Shown piece after piece: positions 40,067 to 64,000 of a stretch of 64,000 nt of DNA (positions are counted from its first letter, which is position 1; the number at the start of each line of letters is the position of its first letter). The notes beneath the pieces were generated by a model, which did no database searches, was not told the DNA's origin, and worked only from the letters and a program-made list of their open reading frames with translations. The translations under genes and the position numbers were made by a program. The stretch covers positions 821,959-885,958 of the forward strand of contig PTFA01000302.1 of the NCBI GenBank assembly GCA_003342895.1. Reading direction: 5' to 3'. The DNA comes from Casuarius casuarius. Taxonomy: Eukaryota; Chordata; Aves; Casuariiformes; Casuariidae.

Positions 40067-40257
40067 AATCTTATGGTTTTAGGCTCTTCTCCTGAAATAG
40101 CAGCTCAAACAAAACTCCAGCAGCCTCTGCAGGAGTTTTACCTGGGTAAGCATCACAGGATCAGACCTATCATTTGTAAATAGGTAGGTGCACCAGAAGT
40201 ACACTCAATAAATAATACTTTCCTAAGAGTTACGAAACAAAAATCTGTCCCTGCCCC

Positions 40258-40315
40258 CATTGCCAGCAGTGAGAATTTCATTACTGATTTCAATGGAAAC
40301 AGGGTCAGACAGTGA
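40258..40315. repeat. Short old repeat fragment (CCCATTGATTTCAATGGG class)
   Basis: GAATTTCATTACTGATTTCA followed by ATGGAAACAGGGTCAGACAG resembles 'aactcccattgacttcaatgggagcagggtcaggc' in sauropsid palindromic repeats. Short and decayed. Confidence 0.4.
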
Positions 40316-40928
40316 AGGAAGTTCATTTTCTATTCTAAGGAAATAGAAAGAAATATCACTCATCTACTGGAGTTTAGAAGGAAAACTTCATGTATAAACA
40401 TTGGCAGAGTTACTGAAAGACAAGTAATTAGATCAGTGACTCCATCTCAGTTGGTGTGACAGCTGCATCTCTTTCATGTCAAGTTAATTTCAACTGTAAT
40501 TTAGGGAGATGAAGTACACATACAATACTGTAATCTGGAAGATTTATATAAGGCAAAATCATTTTTCATACATTTTTTTAGAAAGAAAATTAAGGTCCAC
40601 TTTTGGGTTTACCAATAAGCAGAAATGGCTGACAGTTTTTTTGACACCTCAAACTAAACTGAAAAATTACTATAAAACAAAAATTTGCAAACTTTTGGGG
40701 AAGGATTTATCTGAGTTATAGCAAACTAAAAAAATAAAATAACCTAAGCCTTCCCCTGAAAAATAAAAAAATAGGATCTATAAAATAATATTTAAATGTG
40801 ATTTAAAAAAACAACAGTTTTTTAAGGCTGTTGTATCCAGCTGCTGTGAAATTCAGACTCCCACAGAATGTTAGGAATCTGATCAAGCCTGCCAGATATC
40901 CAAAGAAAAATGTAAAAAGTGTTTTCAT

Positions 40929-40956
40929 TTTATATATATATATTATATATATATAG
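40929..40956. repeat. (TA)n microsatellite, self-complementary
   Basis: An almost pure TA run interrupted by one TATTATA step, able to fold on itself. It would lie about 300 nt into the PALM2 3' UTR. Confidence 0.85.
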
Positions 40957-41236
40957 ATCAAATAAATATGAAAGCATTTGTTCAATTTCCCATTTACCTC
41001 TCACTCTGTAATACTAAGGAAAAAAAAAAACAAAGGCCCTCCCCAAACCCCCAGTAGTATGCTTGATGGGAAAATAACCATGCGTGCATCTTCCTGAAGA
41101 ACTAGAAATCAAAGCAACCCAACTGCAAGGCAATGGAGGCATTCACTTCCAGTTCACAGTATTGCAGTTAGAAGTACAGTGAGGTCTAGGTAAGTGATGG
41201 AGCAGGTGTTGCCTGGAACAGGGAAGGAGGAAGTGT

Positions 41237-54168
<12,932 letters not shown>

Positions 54169-54936
54169 TTATTTCAGTGAGCCCTGGTTGTCTAGATATT
54201 AATTAGCATTTCAAATGTCATCAGGAACACCTTTCATAATCTCTATTCACAGCTGCTTTCCTAGCACATGAAGGGCTTCTGAATTATTTGTAATACAGAA
54301 GCATCTACTTCAGAAAGACAATAATTATTATCCTTTTCTGCAAACACACACGCAGTTCAGTTAAAAATAAATTTCAGTATGCCTTCACCACAGTTCCTGT
54401 ACCATCTTTCATACATGCACTTTCATTTTAGAAAGCACAGTACTGCATATGACCAAAAATATGCAGTAATAATCAGACGAATAGATATCTTCTAACGCTT
54501 CCTTACTACAGACAATGAAACTTGAAACATCTGCTGGAAGCTGGCAGTCACCCACTCACATTAGCAGTATTTCTTGAACCAGTACATTGCTCATTCCCCA
54601 CAATAACATGTATGGGCTGGAGTCCTATCCTAGGATAGCCAAAAGCAGTGGATATATTCAAGCTTTGTATAGTTATTCAGTGATATCGGGAGCCCCAGAG
54701 GTGTCAGATAATAAAAATCACAGGCTGTGTGGAAAAGAATTTTGTTCTTTTTTAGGCAACAGACATTCGGCACTCTTGTGGATCTCGTTGAGAGCTAAGG
54801 GCACTCACTCACTTCTTAAGAGGTGATTCATTCTGATTTTAGATACGTTTAACCAAAAATGTGCAGAGTTAGATTCTCCGTTACTTTAACTCAAACCTCC
54901 TTTTATTTACATGATATATGTCAGTGCAGGAGTACC

Positions 54937-54965
54937 CTCTCTCTCTCTCTTTCTCTCTCTCTCTT
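54937..54965. repeat. (CT)n microsatellite
   Basis: An imperfect CT repeat with one TT interruption, in the upstream PALM2 intron. On the transcribed strand it reads (AG)n. Confidence 0.9.
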
Positions 54966-55440
54966 TTGCTCTAAATATTTGTATATACCACTATATTTTC
55001 TCACTTTCTCAAAAGTGATCTGTAATATGAGCTGCGATTAATATTTTCAGTCAGGGATGGTTAATTAAGAACTCCCTTTGTCTCGAAGTGAGCTGTAGCT
55101 GTTCAGAGCTTGCTGCACCATAGTTCTGTCAACATGATGGATCAGCATAACCTAGGACTTTCATGAAAACAAGTCGTCCTTCTGTATCCATGGCTGCTTG
55201 CTCCTACCTTTCTGCCTCCATTTCTCAGGTGAAAGATCAGGGCTCTGATCCAAATTAAAGTGACATTATTTTTGTTTTTCCACAACCCTGCTCAACACAT
55301 GACTTCATAAATGCTTGTTAGTGCACAACGCAGAGGGCAAGGAGAAGATGACCGTGAGCACCAGGGAGGAGAGAGAGTGGCATTTTCACCTCTCAGGGGC
55401 TTGCAAGCTTGAGGTGCCAGTGAAACAAAGGCCTCGTTCA

Positions 55441-55502
55441 CATGCCTAAATATGGATATAGGGGTCTAACTTCAAGCACCCACCCAGGAAAGTTTCGGTC
55501 CA
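55441..55502. repeat. Old sauropsid repeat fragment
   Basis: CATGCCTAAATATGGATATA then GGGGTCTAACTTCAAGCACC and AGGAAAGTTTCGGTCC matches 'gtgcctaaatatggatttaggagcctaactttaggcaccca…gaaaattttggcc'. Located in the upstream PALM2 intron. Confidence 0.55.
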
Positions 55503-56573
55503 CTTTCTGATCACTCAGGGAGGAAAGATATGTGGCATCTGCTGAGAGCACTTCACGTTAGAGAGAGGCAAAAGCATCGCAGCTACAACTTGTTTTGCTT
55601 GAAAAAGGCAGATTTTGCTCTCCTGAAATATGTAAATGCTTAATAGTCTCAGACCCATGATGGGCTGTAAAACTGTAATTTTTCTTTCTAAAAGAGAACT
55701 CCCTCCCCCCAGGTTGAAATGGCTTAATTTCAGTATTATTTAAATGAACGGTTGGAAGACTGCTTTTCCAATCCACTAAATGTTTTCTTCAAATTAATAT
55801 TAAAAAATGTAAAAATACAGTCCTGAAACAAAATATTTTTGTTCTGCTGAAATGGAACAATTTGATACAGGATGAATATTTCCTTTCTTTTGTGATTCAA
55901 GGAGAAAGTTTTCAAAAAAATACTGTTTCATATCAACTTTTCTTCCCAGGATCTTTTTTTGAACAGCTAGTGAAGTGAAAAATTCATTTGTCACTGAGGC
56001 CACTTATTGCCATGTTCCTACTTAATGATTTTAGGAGTCAACAGAAAGGTGACTTCTTTTTTTTCCCTGTCCCTGGGAATGATTAGTACATCCACGCACA
56101 TTTACACCTTACTGCTAAAGGCATTTGAATTATTCTACTATATGGTCTGATGAAATTACATTGCAGAGTTGGGTGAGTAGGGGTTTATTGCTATTCTTCT
56201 TTCCTTGCTAAGTGAATCACTCAGCAGCATTCAGAATATATATTCTGTAGCCTGCTACATTTTACTAGCCACATGATCTAGGAAGAGACTGGAAAACAGG
56301 AGTGCATAAAAGTCAGCAACAACAAAATACAGAGGAAGAAAGAAGTCCTTTCTCTTTCAAATCAACTGGACATTAGTTAATCGTTTATGACAATGAATTC
56401 ACTGTGAGCATGTGCAGTGTAAGGCAGCTCATTCAATGTGAGTAAGGCTATCAGTATCCAGACTTCTTGTAATTTGGGGTGATCATAAATGCATCATTTT
56501 TTGTGCACCGGCTCAGAACTGTAAGAGGTTTTACATGAATTATTTATTCTCCCTAAAAAGTTTTGTTTCAAAT

Positions 56574-56618
56574 ACACGCACATGCACATTTGCACATGCA
56601 CTCGCACATCCACACACA
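56574..56618. repeat. CA-rich imperfect repeat (GCACATnn units)
   Basis: ACGCACATGCACATTTGCAC continued by ATGCACTCGCACATCCACAC: degenerate units of about six bases around GCACAT. Confidence 0.7.
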
Positions 56619-57009
56619 GGAATTGCTTGGATTTATATTTTTTTACTTTTTGACTGTTTGCTTTTTTGTTTTTACTTCATTATGTATCTCTTATCCTCCT
56701 TTCCTGGTTCACTTCCTCCATCTCTGCTGCATTCATGCCAGACTACCTTTGTCATTAGAAGAGGTTGGGCAGATGCAACATTAGATCACCTTCTTTTTGA
56801 CAACACATCTTGTCCTTTTTTCTGAATACCTTCTTCAGTTCCTTTCAGAAGCAGGAATAACAACAAATTACTAAACGGGAAAAGAATGGAGATAAAGCTG
56901 CCAGGATTTAGAGAAATGGGTAAAACTGGTACAATCACAGATTTCCTACGCGACATTAAATAAGAATGCAAGTAAACTTGTGCCATGAGCGCAAATTACC
57001 ATTCTTCCA

Positions 57010-57075
57010 TTGAAATCAGCACACACGGGCTAAGAGTCTCCCAGTGCCTGTGTAGAATGAGTCTAGCCCTGGAGA
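57010..57075. repeat. Possible old repeat fragment
   Basis: TTGAAATCAGCACACACGGG, CTAAGAGTCTCCCAGTGCCT and GTGTAGAATGAGTCTAGCCC loosely follow the 'cattgaaatca…gcgtgctaagagtctcccattgacttcagtgtagaatcaggcc' pattern. Confidence 0.3.
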
Positions 57076-57709
57076 AATTGATATAGCTAGCTAAAGTACT
57101 GAGCTCTTGGTTCTGCTCTTCCTAACTGTTTCAGGAAAAACACTAATGATTCAGTCATGTTCAGCCAGAGTGGACCTGTTATACAGGGATCATTTCTTAA
57201 GTATTAATATCCACAGGAGGTCATTTTATTTCTTTTCGTGTAATGTCATACCACTTTCATCTGTGTGCTCTATACCTAAAGGCTAGGGTAACGCTGCTGA
57301 AGTAGCTGAGGTAACAGAAATGCCAAAGGGCATAGTTTCCATGTGTGCTGTTGTATGCATTGATCAGGAAACCATGTAGGTGCCATAGACCTGACTGGTA
57401 AATTTCTGTCCTTCAGTAGGGACCTAGATCTCTCACCCTCTCCGTTTGATGGCATTCTTGCATAGGGGACCAGCAATGCAAATGTTAAAATAATAACACA
57501 ACCCAAAGATTGTTTTGCTGCCTTTATCTTTTTGAGTGAACTTCCTATCACCAGAATTGCTGAGTGATAGGAAGAACTGCCTGCTTTTTTCAGTAACAAG
57601 ATATAGGGCACTGATGCAAATTCAGTTTGAAAAACAAAATGCTCTAGTATCTGTTTTTGAGGAATATGCTGTATACAAAATCAAAACAGTAATAAATTCA
57701 TCTAGAGTA

Positions 57710-57734
57710 CACACATACACATACATACATACAC
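57710..57734. repeat. (ACAT)n/(CA)n microsatellite
   Basis: ACACATACACATACATACAT with continuation to 57734; a compound CA/CATA repeat. Confidence 0.85.
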
Positions 57735-58840
57735 AAAACCCTTATATTCTTCCCGTGTAAGTCTGTAAAATATTGAATAATATCCTTTTCTTCTAGCCCC
57801 GTTTAGAAAGGATGTGCTTTAATTGTCATCCAACATCTGGTAAGGAAGCCTTATAGTTCCCTTGTTCCTGGCTTCTTAAGGGATTTCAGGCTTGAGTGTA
57901 AAAGATAGCAACAACAATAAAGCCAGCAAAATAAAAAACTACAATATCTGGACTGCTGCAGGGAATAAATAAAAAGGAAAATAGATATCAAGATAGGGTA
58001 GAAACAGTGTAAAAACAGACTGTTAATATTGCTGCTTCTTAGCTTAAGCAGTTATCTGATAACTGGGATTTGTGAAGCTGTTTCTGTAGAGAGGAAAAAT
58101 TGGTCATGGACTCAGGAGCTGCTTTGGCACAGACACATTTTTATAATGAATGTACACGGAATCCTGTTTCCCTGAATATCATAGAAGCAAACAGGGGAGA
58201 TGTCATCGTTCAGAAATCGAAGTCTGTTTTGCTGATGGCTTGCCTGTCTTTTAGCTTCCCTCAATTGACGGCTGCCATAAAATGCCTGATGGTATAACAA
58301 TATTTTTAAGTGGTGTGATTTCCTCAACTATAACGGGCTGAGTTCCTCTTGCCACATCTGAAATTCCACTTCCTTGTCATGAGGAACTCAAGACAGGAAA
58401 GAGGTTATCTTGACAGCACCTCTGGGTCGTGCTGGGCTATTCCCAATAGTGCAGTCAGCAGTGAATTTTTGGCTTCAGTCTTCTGGAAGTACCTGACCCT
58501 AAAGCACCATGAGGAAATCCAATGCTTTTCAAAGATTCCTGTATCCTGATGTGGCGTCCTGGAGGCTGGAGCCAAACCCCGCAGTTAGCGACTATGAAAC
58601 CATGTAGTGTCCTACGTACAGCTCAGGTTTAGCACTGAGAAGACCGGTCAAGCAACCCAGCTGACGTGTCTTGAGGGAAGGTTTGTTACATTAATGGTGC
58701 TGTCCCTCTATGAAGGAGAAGATACCCTGAATAAAAGAAGAGATGGTATTATTCAGGGATCCTGCCTCTTGGACAGCATTTTGCTGTCAGTAGTTGTTTG
58801 AGGGCACCCTGATGACTTAGTGAATAAGATCCTAGGCTTG

Positions 58841-58979
58841 TGAGATAACTCAGACTGGAAGGAACCTCGAGAGGTCTCTAGTCCAACCTCCAGCTCAAAG
58901 CAAGGTTGTCCATGAGGTGAGATCAGGTTGCTCAGGGCTTTATACCTTTTGAGGGTCTCAAAAACTCCAAGGATCGGGG
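58841..58979 (-). mobile_element. CR1 LINE 3'-end fragment
   Basis: The plus strand reads as the reverse complement of the CR1 3' region: CTGGAAGGAACCTCGAGAGG, then TCTAGTCCAACCTCC, then CAGGTTGCTCAGGGCTTTAT and an A-C-T-C-C-A-A-G-G-A-T block. These correspond to the well-known CR1 words GGAAGGGACCTTAAAGATC, TAGTTCCAACC, CAGGTTGCTCAAAGCCCC and CTCCAGGGATGGGG. The element is 5'-truncated as usual and diverged. The short ATTCTATG repeats that normally end CR1 are not recognisable. Comparison is to the consensus as remembered. Confidence 0.85.
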
Positions 58980-59407
58980 AAAAAAATTAGATTCTTTAAA
59001 GCTACTCACAGACTTTTTCTTTCATAGTCCTTGGGTATAAGACATGATGCCCAGCAAAATTCATGCCAAAGTAGTTCAACACTGCAGTGGAAGAGGATAA
59101 ACCAGACAGCTAAAGGAAGTCTGGCCCATATGTTTTGTGAGACTTTGTCCCAATTAGAGGTTGCCACACAAGTTTAGGCAAGGCAGGCAGTGAGGAGATA
59201 AGAAAGGAAATAGTGAACGAAGGAATGAGGTGAATGATTAAGGAGGAAATAGTGAATGAACTGTCCTACAGAGATGTAGGGAGCATCACCAAAAGAGGTC
59301 TTGGGGAACATAAAAGATTGCTTAATTTTGATGGTTAAGAGGGGAAGCAAGCAGGAAGCACCAAGAGCTGAATATGGAGAAAGGCAGGCTTGGTACTGTG
59401 AGAAGGA

Positions 59408-59436
59408 ATATATGTGTGTGTGCATGTGTGTCTATG
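59408..59436. repeat. (TG)n microsatellite
   Basis: ATATATGTGTGTGTGCATGT followed by GTGTCTATG. Confidence 0.8.
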
Positions 59437-61924
59437 TTTGGAACTCAGTATCTAGAAAATACTAGGTTTGTATGTAGGGCTGATTTTTCTGCTCCAGGAT
59501 GAAGGTGAAGGATTCACTTTCTCTAGGTGAAAGATTTTCTCTACATCCCATTCTAAGATGTTGAAACCCACAGACCCAGACTATGGCTTTCTTCTCTGTC
59601 GAAACACAGTGGCTGTTCTGAATAAGAGATCTCTTTGTGCCTTTACCTCAACCCCAGGCACCGTAAGCAGTGTCTTCCAATGGCACTCACATGACCAGTG
59701 CAGAGTCACACTGCTTTGCAATAAGGACACAAAAATCCATAGTAAGCAAAACTATGCCTCAAGAAAACAGAGCCTCCTCTGTCCACCTAATTAACTTTGG
59801 CAACTACATGATTTCTGGAGATGCACACACTTTGGAGAAAGCTCAGCAGTGTTTTGTTTTTAAGATGTGATGGTAACAGCGTTACAAATAGGGAGACCAG
59901 CAGCAGATTTATGGATCAATTTCTTTAGCCTGTATTAGCTCTGCATGCTGGATTGCACCTAGCAGCCTGAGAAATAATCATATCATTTCTGCAGTGAAGA
60001 TAGAAACATCATAAAATTTTTTTCTGCTGCACACACACTCATGTCAGTGGAAAAAGGAACATCCATCAGCACCAATAAGAAAAATATATAAGAATTCAGA
60101 ACTTAAGAGGAAAACAGGAAAGACTTTATCAGAGTAAACACTTGAAGGGAAAAGGTGACGGATTCATACGTATGGTGGTGGATGGCTCAGCTGTAAACTG
60201 ATTATTTTGCTATTGCTTTACTGACAGCCTAATTCAACCTGTGAAAGCCACAAAGAAGACATGGGCCTGTATATCAAGAATTAGTTCAAGGTGTCAGAGG
60301 ACTGAAACTCCTGAGGTGTTACAACTGATTATTAAAGTGGCACACTCACAAGGAGAGAAGTGCAACAAACTCCCTCGATGCTGAATAAACAGGAAGTTAA
60401 AGACCAAGTTTAGGGGGAACTGGGCTTGCACACAGGGATGAATTCGATCTCTGCTGTACAAACTCAGTGCCTGCCTTATGGATGTGGCCCTGACGAGGCT
60501 TTTGACCACAGGACAAAATGGGAAAATGTGGAAGGTTCTCTTCTGGGCAACCGAGGCTCAGTGCACAAGACCCACCTTTCCGCGAGCAGAGAGCCATGCG
60601 TCGTTCTCTCAAAGAGCACTGGTTACCAAACTCCACCCCATGGGCCTCTCGTTCCCGCTTCTTTGTCACTCTACTCATTTTGGGGGGCTGCAGGGTAAGC
60701 TGCACCTGTTATCTGAGCTGGGCTCAGAATGATGTTGCAAAATAAACTTTCAAGGGAAGGAACGAGTGACCTAGAACAGTGGGAAAAGGGTTCCCCCTCA
60801 AGATGTGTAAATCTCACATTTTGGCCCTTCAAACCAGCATTGATGAGATATGTGGAACTTTATCCTGATTCCCAGTTCAGTATCTTATACTTATGTCAAA
60901 TGCCAAGCATCAGCAAGCTGGCAACACCTAAGAAACTGGACTATTTACCTAGATGCCATATCTATCAACAGTGCCCTTCATATCTGCCACAGGGGAGGGG
61001 AAGTCATTTATTAACACTTGATTTAGTTTCTGCATTGGCTCAGTTTTCTGAGCATTCCCAGGCAGTTGTGCCAAAACCAGCTGAATCATTTGTGGATGTC
61101 ACTGTCTATCTACACACACCCAGGACTGATGGCAAAAACTGCTTGATTTCAGGTCTGTTTCAGGATTTGAAATGGGATTCCAGAGCTGGATAATTCAATG
61201 CCTCTTATGTTAGACTTTCTGCAGAGCTCATCCTTTCTGAATAGCTCACCTTCAAAGAGGAAAGCTGGGAGTGCACATCTTATGATTTCCAGAAGGGTGT
61301 TGTTTACAAAGTGCAGCTGCTAATCAAAAGCAGCAAACTTATTTAGCATCTTTGAAAAGGGAAAAACTCCATGACTTTAAAGACTGGGAATACATTATCA
61401 CCAATCAATGCTTGTAAATGAGATTCAGGCAGGATGCTGAATGAGTTTCTCTGGTAATCTATATGAATCTTCCCGAATACATAGGAAGAGAAACCATTCC
61501 CTTCAACAAGAAAAAGCTGAATCCCAGTGCCAGTTAAAGAACTTGAGGAGAGAGGAGAAACTCTGCTTAACTCCAGTTCCTGTTTAGAGTAGCTGTGTAG
61601 ATACATGCATGTAGAGATAGCTAATACTTTGCATCTGGCTGATTTAGGACAAGGTTAATCCGTGTTAGCTTAGTCAAATCAAGATGAACATGTCAGGCAC
61701 CTGCCACAAGATTTCTTGAGCTAAACATGAGGTGTAAAACTGAACAATCATTTTCTTGAGTAAGTTGGTAAAAAGTTGCCTGCTCCACAAGGTTGTGTGG
61801 TGAGCTAATGCAAATGCTTTGACCTGGAATTTCAGAAGTTACACATGGAATAATGCAATACACAGTCATGCCACTTTCCTTGCCAGAGCAACATGTTTGT
61901 TTCCTAATTTATGCCAGTGGTTTG

Positions 61925-62065
61925 TCCAGCGTAGCTTTAAATTTCTGCATCACAGGGATGTCCTGCATTCTCTAGGGTGACTCTTCCACCAGCTGGAACT
62001 GCTTTTTCATAGCCTGATTTTTTTCTCTATTTTAGAAGTGTGTGCATTCTAGCACCATTCTCATA
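61925..62065. repeat. Possible ancient CR1/L3-like fragment
   Basis: GTCCAGCGTAGCTTTAAATT, CACAGGGATGTCCTGCATTC and CCACCAGCTGGAACTGCTTT resemble the antisense CR1/L3 3' region ('tccaacctagccttgaatacctccagggatggggcatccac…gttccagtg'). The likeness is loose and could be chance. Confidence 0.3.
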
Positions 62066-63114
62066 TCACCTTAAACACAAAAACTCTTTTCCCCAAGGCA
62101 TCTACAGCCCACACTTGTTAGTGGATTTTACAAGTCAGAGTGTCCCGCCACCAAATTCTTCCAGTCTTGTTCAATGTCTCCAGCCTGGGAGAGATTAAAA
62201 CCTTCCTGGAGCTACAGTGCACTGCTCCAGGAGAGGGCAAACCACTGACTGGAAATCAGTGAATTACTATGCCCTTACTCTGAGGAGGAGCATATTCTCG
62301 ACCTCCTTTTGGGAAATGGCCTTACACCCTTTCTGAACCTGGTTCCCTGGTCAGTGACTATAGTGTTAAAGTAGTGAACAGTCCGCTTACTTCTATCCTT
62401 TTGCTTGTACCCGAGCATTTGGTTTGAAAACTCCTGTCCAGACTCTATGTAGGGCTTGGCAGGCCTTAATTAATTGCTTTATTTCCTTGATCAGTTGAGT
62501 AAAGACTCTGACAGTTTAACCTGCTCTGGTAGAGTATGGCTTTTGAATTATCCATCTCTTGGAGCACCTGTGTTTAAAAAAATAGTAAGAAAAATTGTCC
62601 TGTTTTCTTGGCCCAGCCCTGTGAACTGTGAATGGGTATTTAGACTTGAAGGAACACAGCTCTTCTTCATGAAGCTGGGTTTTGTCTTGTCTCTTCACCA
62701 TTGTTACTGTTTTCTTTTTCTTTCCCAACTCAGAGCCATGACAAGCCTTCTTCCTTTGGAGCCTCTTGAGCCAGTGTCCAAAATGTTGAAATAACATAAA
62801 TGAAGTGAGAGTCATGATATAAAACATTTTGCACTGCACAAAGCCACACATATAGTCCTCCGCATCTGGACAGATAGGGAGTTGCACTGAATAACGTGAG
62901 AGTGTTACATTACTAGTACTGGAATGCTTCATTTGTAGTTTTATTGGCTTGTACCAGGATGGTATCGGATGGTAGGAAGAGGGCAGGAAAAATAAGGTGG
63001 TCATTTGAGAGAAGATCCCTGTGCTGCATTTTGGTAATTGTAATTGGAAGATAAGTTGAAAGCCTTAGGAAAGATAATAAATCCTGAAGATGCTTGCTTG
63101 CTCTCTCACAGCTT

Positions 63115-63636
63115 CGAACGAATTTGTTTGGACAAGCAGGATCACGCTTTGTGGACTGAGAGAGAAGAGTAGTCTGGGCGAGTGAGGGGAATTTTCCTCT
63201 GGCTCTGAACACAGAGACAGCTGACGGAGAAATGCTTCAGAAAAAAAAGCTGGCAAGGAGAGTTGTCCCCGGGATGCCTGAAGACGCAAGGTCTAACTGA
63301 CAAGGGAAGGACGAAGATGCGTGCACGGCCTGCTGTTGTGAAACTCTCTTCCCCCTACGCTGTGCTTTGCTCCTCCCCGTGAGAGGCATTCAGCAGACCG
63401 TTCGGGTGCTTTGAACGCCAGGAATGGGCTTCGGAAAGGGAACAACTGTTGCTGCGAAGGCCAGGGCTGGGGAGCGTGTGCTGCAGGACAGGCCCGGCCG
63501 GAGGGAGGGTGAACGTGCAGCTCCCCTCAGCACAAGCCCAAGTGTGCGGCGGCATGTGCTCAGAGAGGCCAGGGAAGGAACACAGGTGCAGCCAGCCTGC
63601 AAGAAACAGCTTGCTGACACAGTGCAGCTACGCACG
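63115..63636. promoter_or_regulatory. CpG-rich patch in the upstream PALM2 intron
   Basis: Twenty-five CpGs can be counted in about 520 bp, the densest stretch of the window. It lies upstream of the coiled-coil exon on the transcribed strand. An internal promoter or enhancer is possible. No in-frame first exon with a good donor was identified. Confidence 0.38.
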
Positions 63637-63770
63637 TGAAAATTCATTTAGGTTTAGTAACAGATGCCAGCAGTTCAGCTGTACAGTGGGCTGTGTTATT
63701 TATAGTTTGGGAGAAGTCCAAAAATAAAGGGAGTGCAATATGGGGATTATTTTTGAGTGCTCCTTCTTCT

Positions 63771-63800
63771 ACAGTGTAGCAGCACTAGCTACTACACTGT
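63771..63800. repeat. Hairpin, 9+3 bp stem with 4-nt loop
   Basis: ACAGTGTAG (63771-63779) pairs with CTACACTGT (63792-63800). After one C/A mismatch, AGC (63781-63783) pairs with GCT (63788-63790), closing a loop ACTA. It sits about 135 bp from the CpG-rich patch. Confidence 0.8.
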
Positions 63801-64000
63801 TATCCATCGTTAGTGTGGATATACAGTCAAAATGTATTTGTGACTTTTATGCAACATCCATCCCATGGGCTGCCACAAAATGAGAATGTTTTTATGCAAC
63901 GCTGTACATACCGGTATGCAAGACACCACATTCAGTTACTGAGCAGCATTAGAAGAACGGCAGGAAGCCCAGAAAAACAGTGTAAGTTTTACCTCCTTCT

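Larger units (their letters stand above)
39605..41236 (-). other. PALM2: Candidate PALM2 3' untranslated region
   Basis: This follows the PALM2 stop codon on the minus strand. The nearest clear AATAAA hexamers I could find are the overlapping pair in AATAAATAAA at 39605-39614, which would give a 3' UTR of about 1.6 kb. No hexamer closer to the stop was found by eye, but variant signals such as GATAAA exist near 40711 and an earlier end is possible. The span holds a (TA)n tract and two or three old sauropsid repeats, listed separately. The 3' boundary is a guess. Confidence 0.35.

Noticed and set aside
60729..61193. 154-codon open frame on the plus strand
   Set aside because: No domain or homology recognised; lies antisense inside the PALM2 intron.
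62516..63004. 162-codon open frame on the minus strand, same strand as PALM2
   Set aside because: Considered as an extra PALM2 exon, but the peptide has no paralemmin features and no phase-compatible splice sites were found.

Overview
This 64 kb window is vertebrate nuclear DNA, most likely from a bird. It is AT-leaning, non-coding over almost its whole length, and poor in recognisable young transposons. It carries one fragment that reads as the 3' end of a CR1 LINE, the dominant retroposon of birds and reptiles, and a scatter of very old, decayed SINE-like and palindromic repeats of the kind shared by birds, crocodilians and turtles. A crocodilian or turtle would be expected to show many more and fresher copies, so a bird is preferred. 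This is an inference; no species can be named. PALM2 is Z-linked in chicken, so a bird origin would make this a Z-chromosome segment.

One protein-coding gene can be supported: the 3' part of paralemmin-2 (PALM2, the 5' partner of the PALM2AKAP2 locus), on the minus strand. Four exons with consensus splice sites and matching reading phases are present: 54115-54001 (coiled-coil exon, 115 nt), 53386-53365 (a 22-nt microexon), 45754-45653 (102 nt) and 41988-41237 (752 nt, ending in a prenylation box CIVM and a stop). Together they give about 329 C-terminal residues. The first ~85 residues, including the start codon, must lie beyond position 64000.

Layout in transcription order (right to left): 64000-54116 is the large upstream intron, with a CpG-rich patch at 63115-63636, a strong hairpin at 63771-63800, a minus-strand CR1 fragment and several microsatellites. 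54115-41237 holds the four exons and three introns (614 nt, 7,610 nt and 3,664 nt). From 41236 to about 39605 is a plausible 3' UTR containing a (TA)n hairpin and old palindromic repeats. From there to position 1 is non-coding DNA downstream of the short PALM2 isoform; in a PALM2AKAP2 fusion transcript it would be intronic. It holds MIR-like SINE fragments, sauropsid palindromic repeats, poly(G) tracts, two CpG-rich patches, a 20-bp E-box palindrome and a 16-bp perfect inverted repeat.

I saw no tRNA, rRNA, CRISPR, prokaryotic, viral or toxin gene, and no undescribed biological system. The points worth a second look are the microexon, the alternative terminal exon that decides between a lipid-anchored paralemmin and an AKAP2 fusion, the CpG-rich patches and the inverted repeats.
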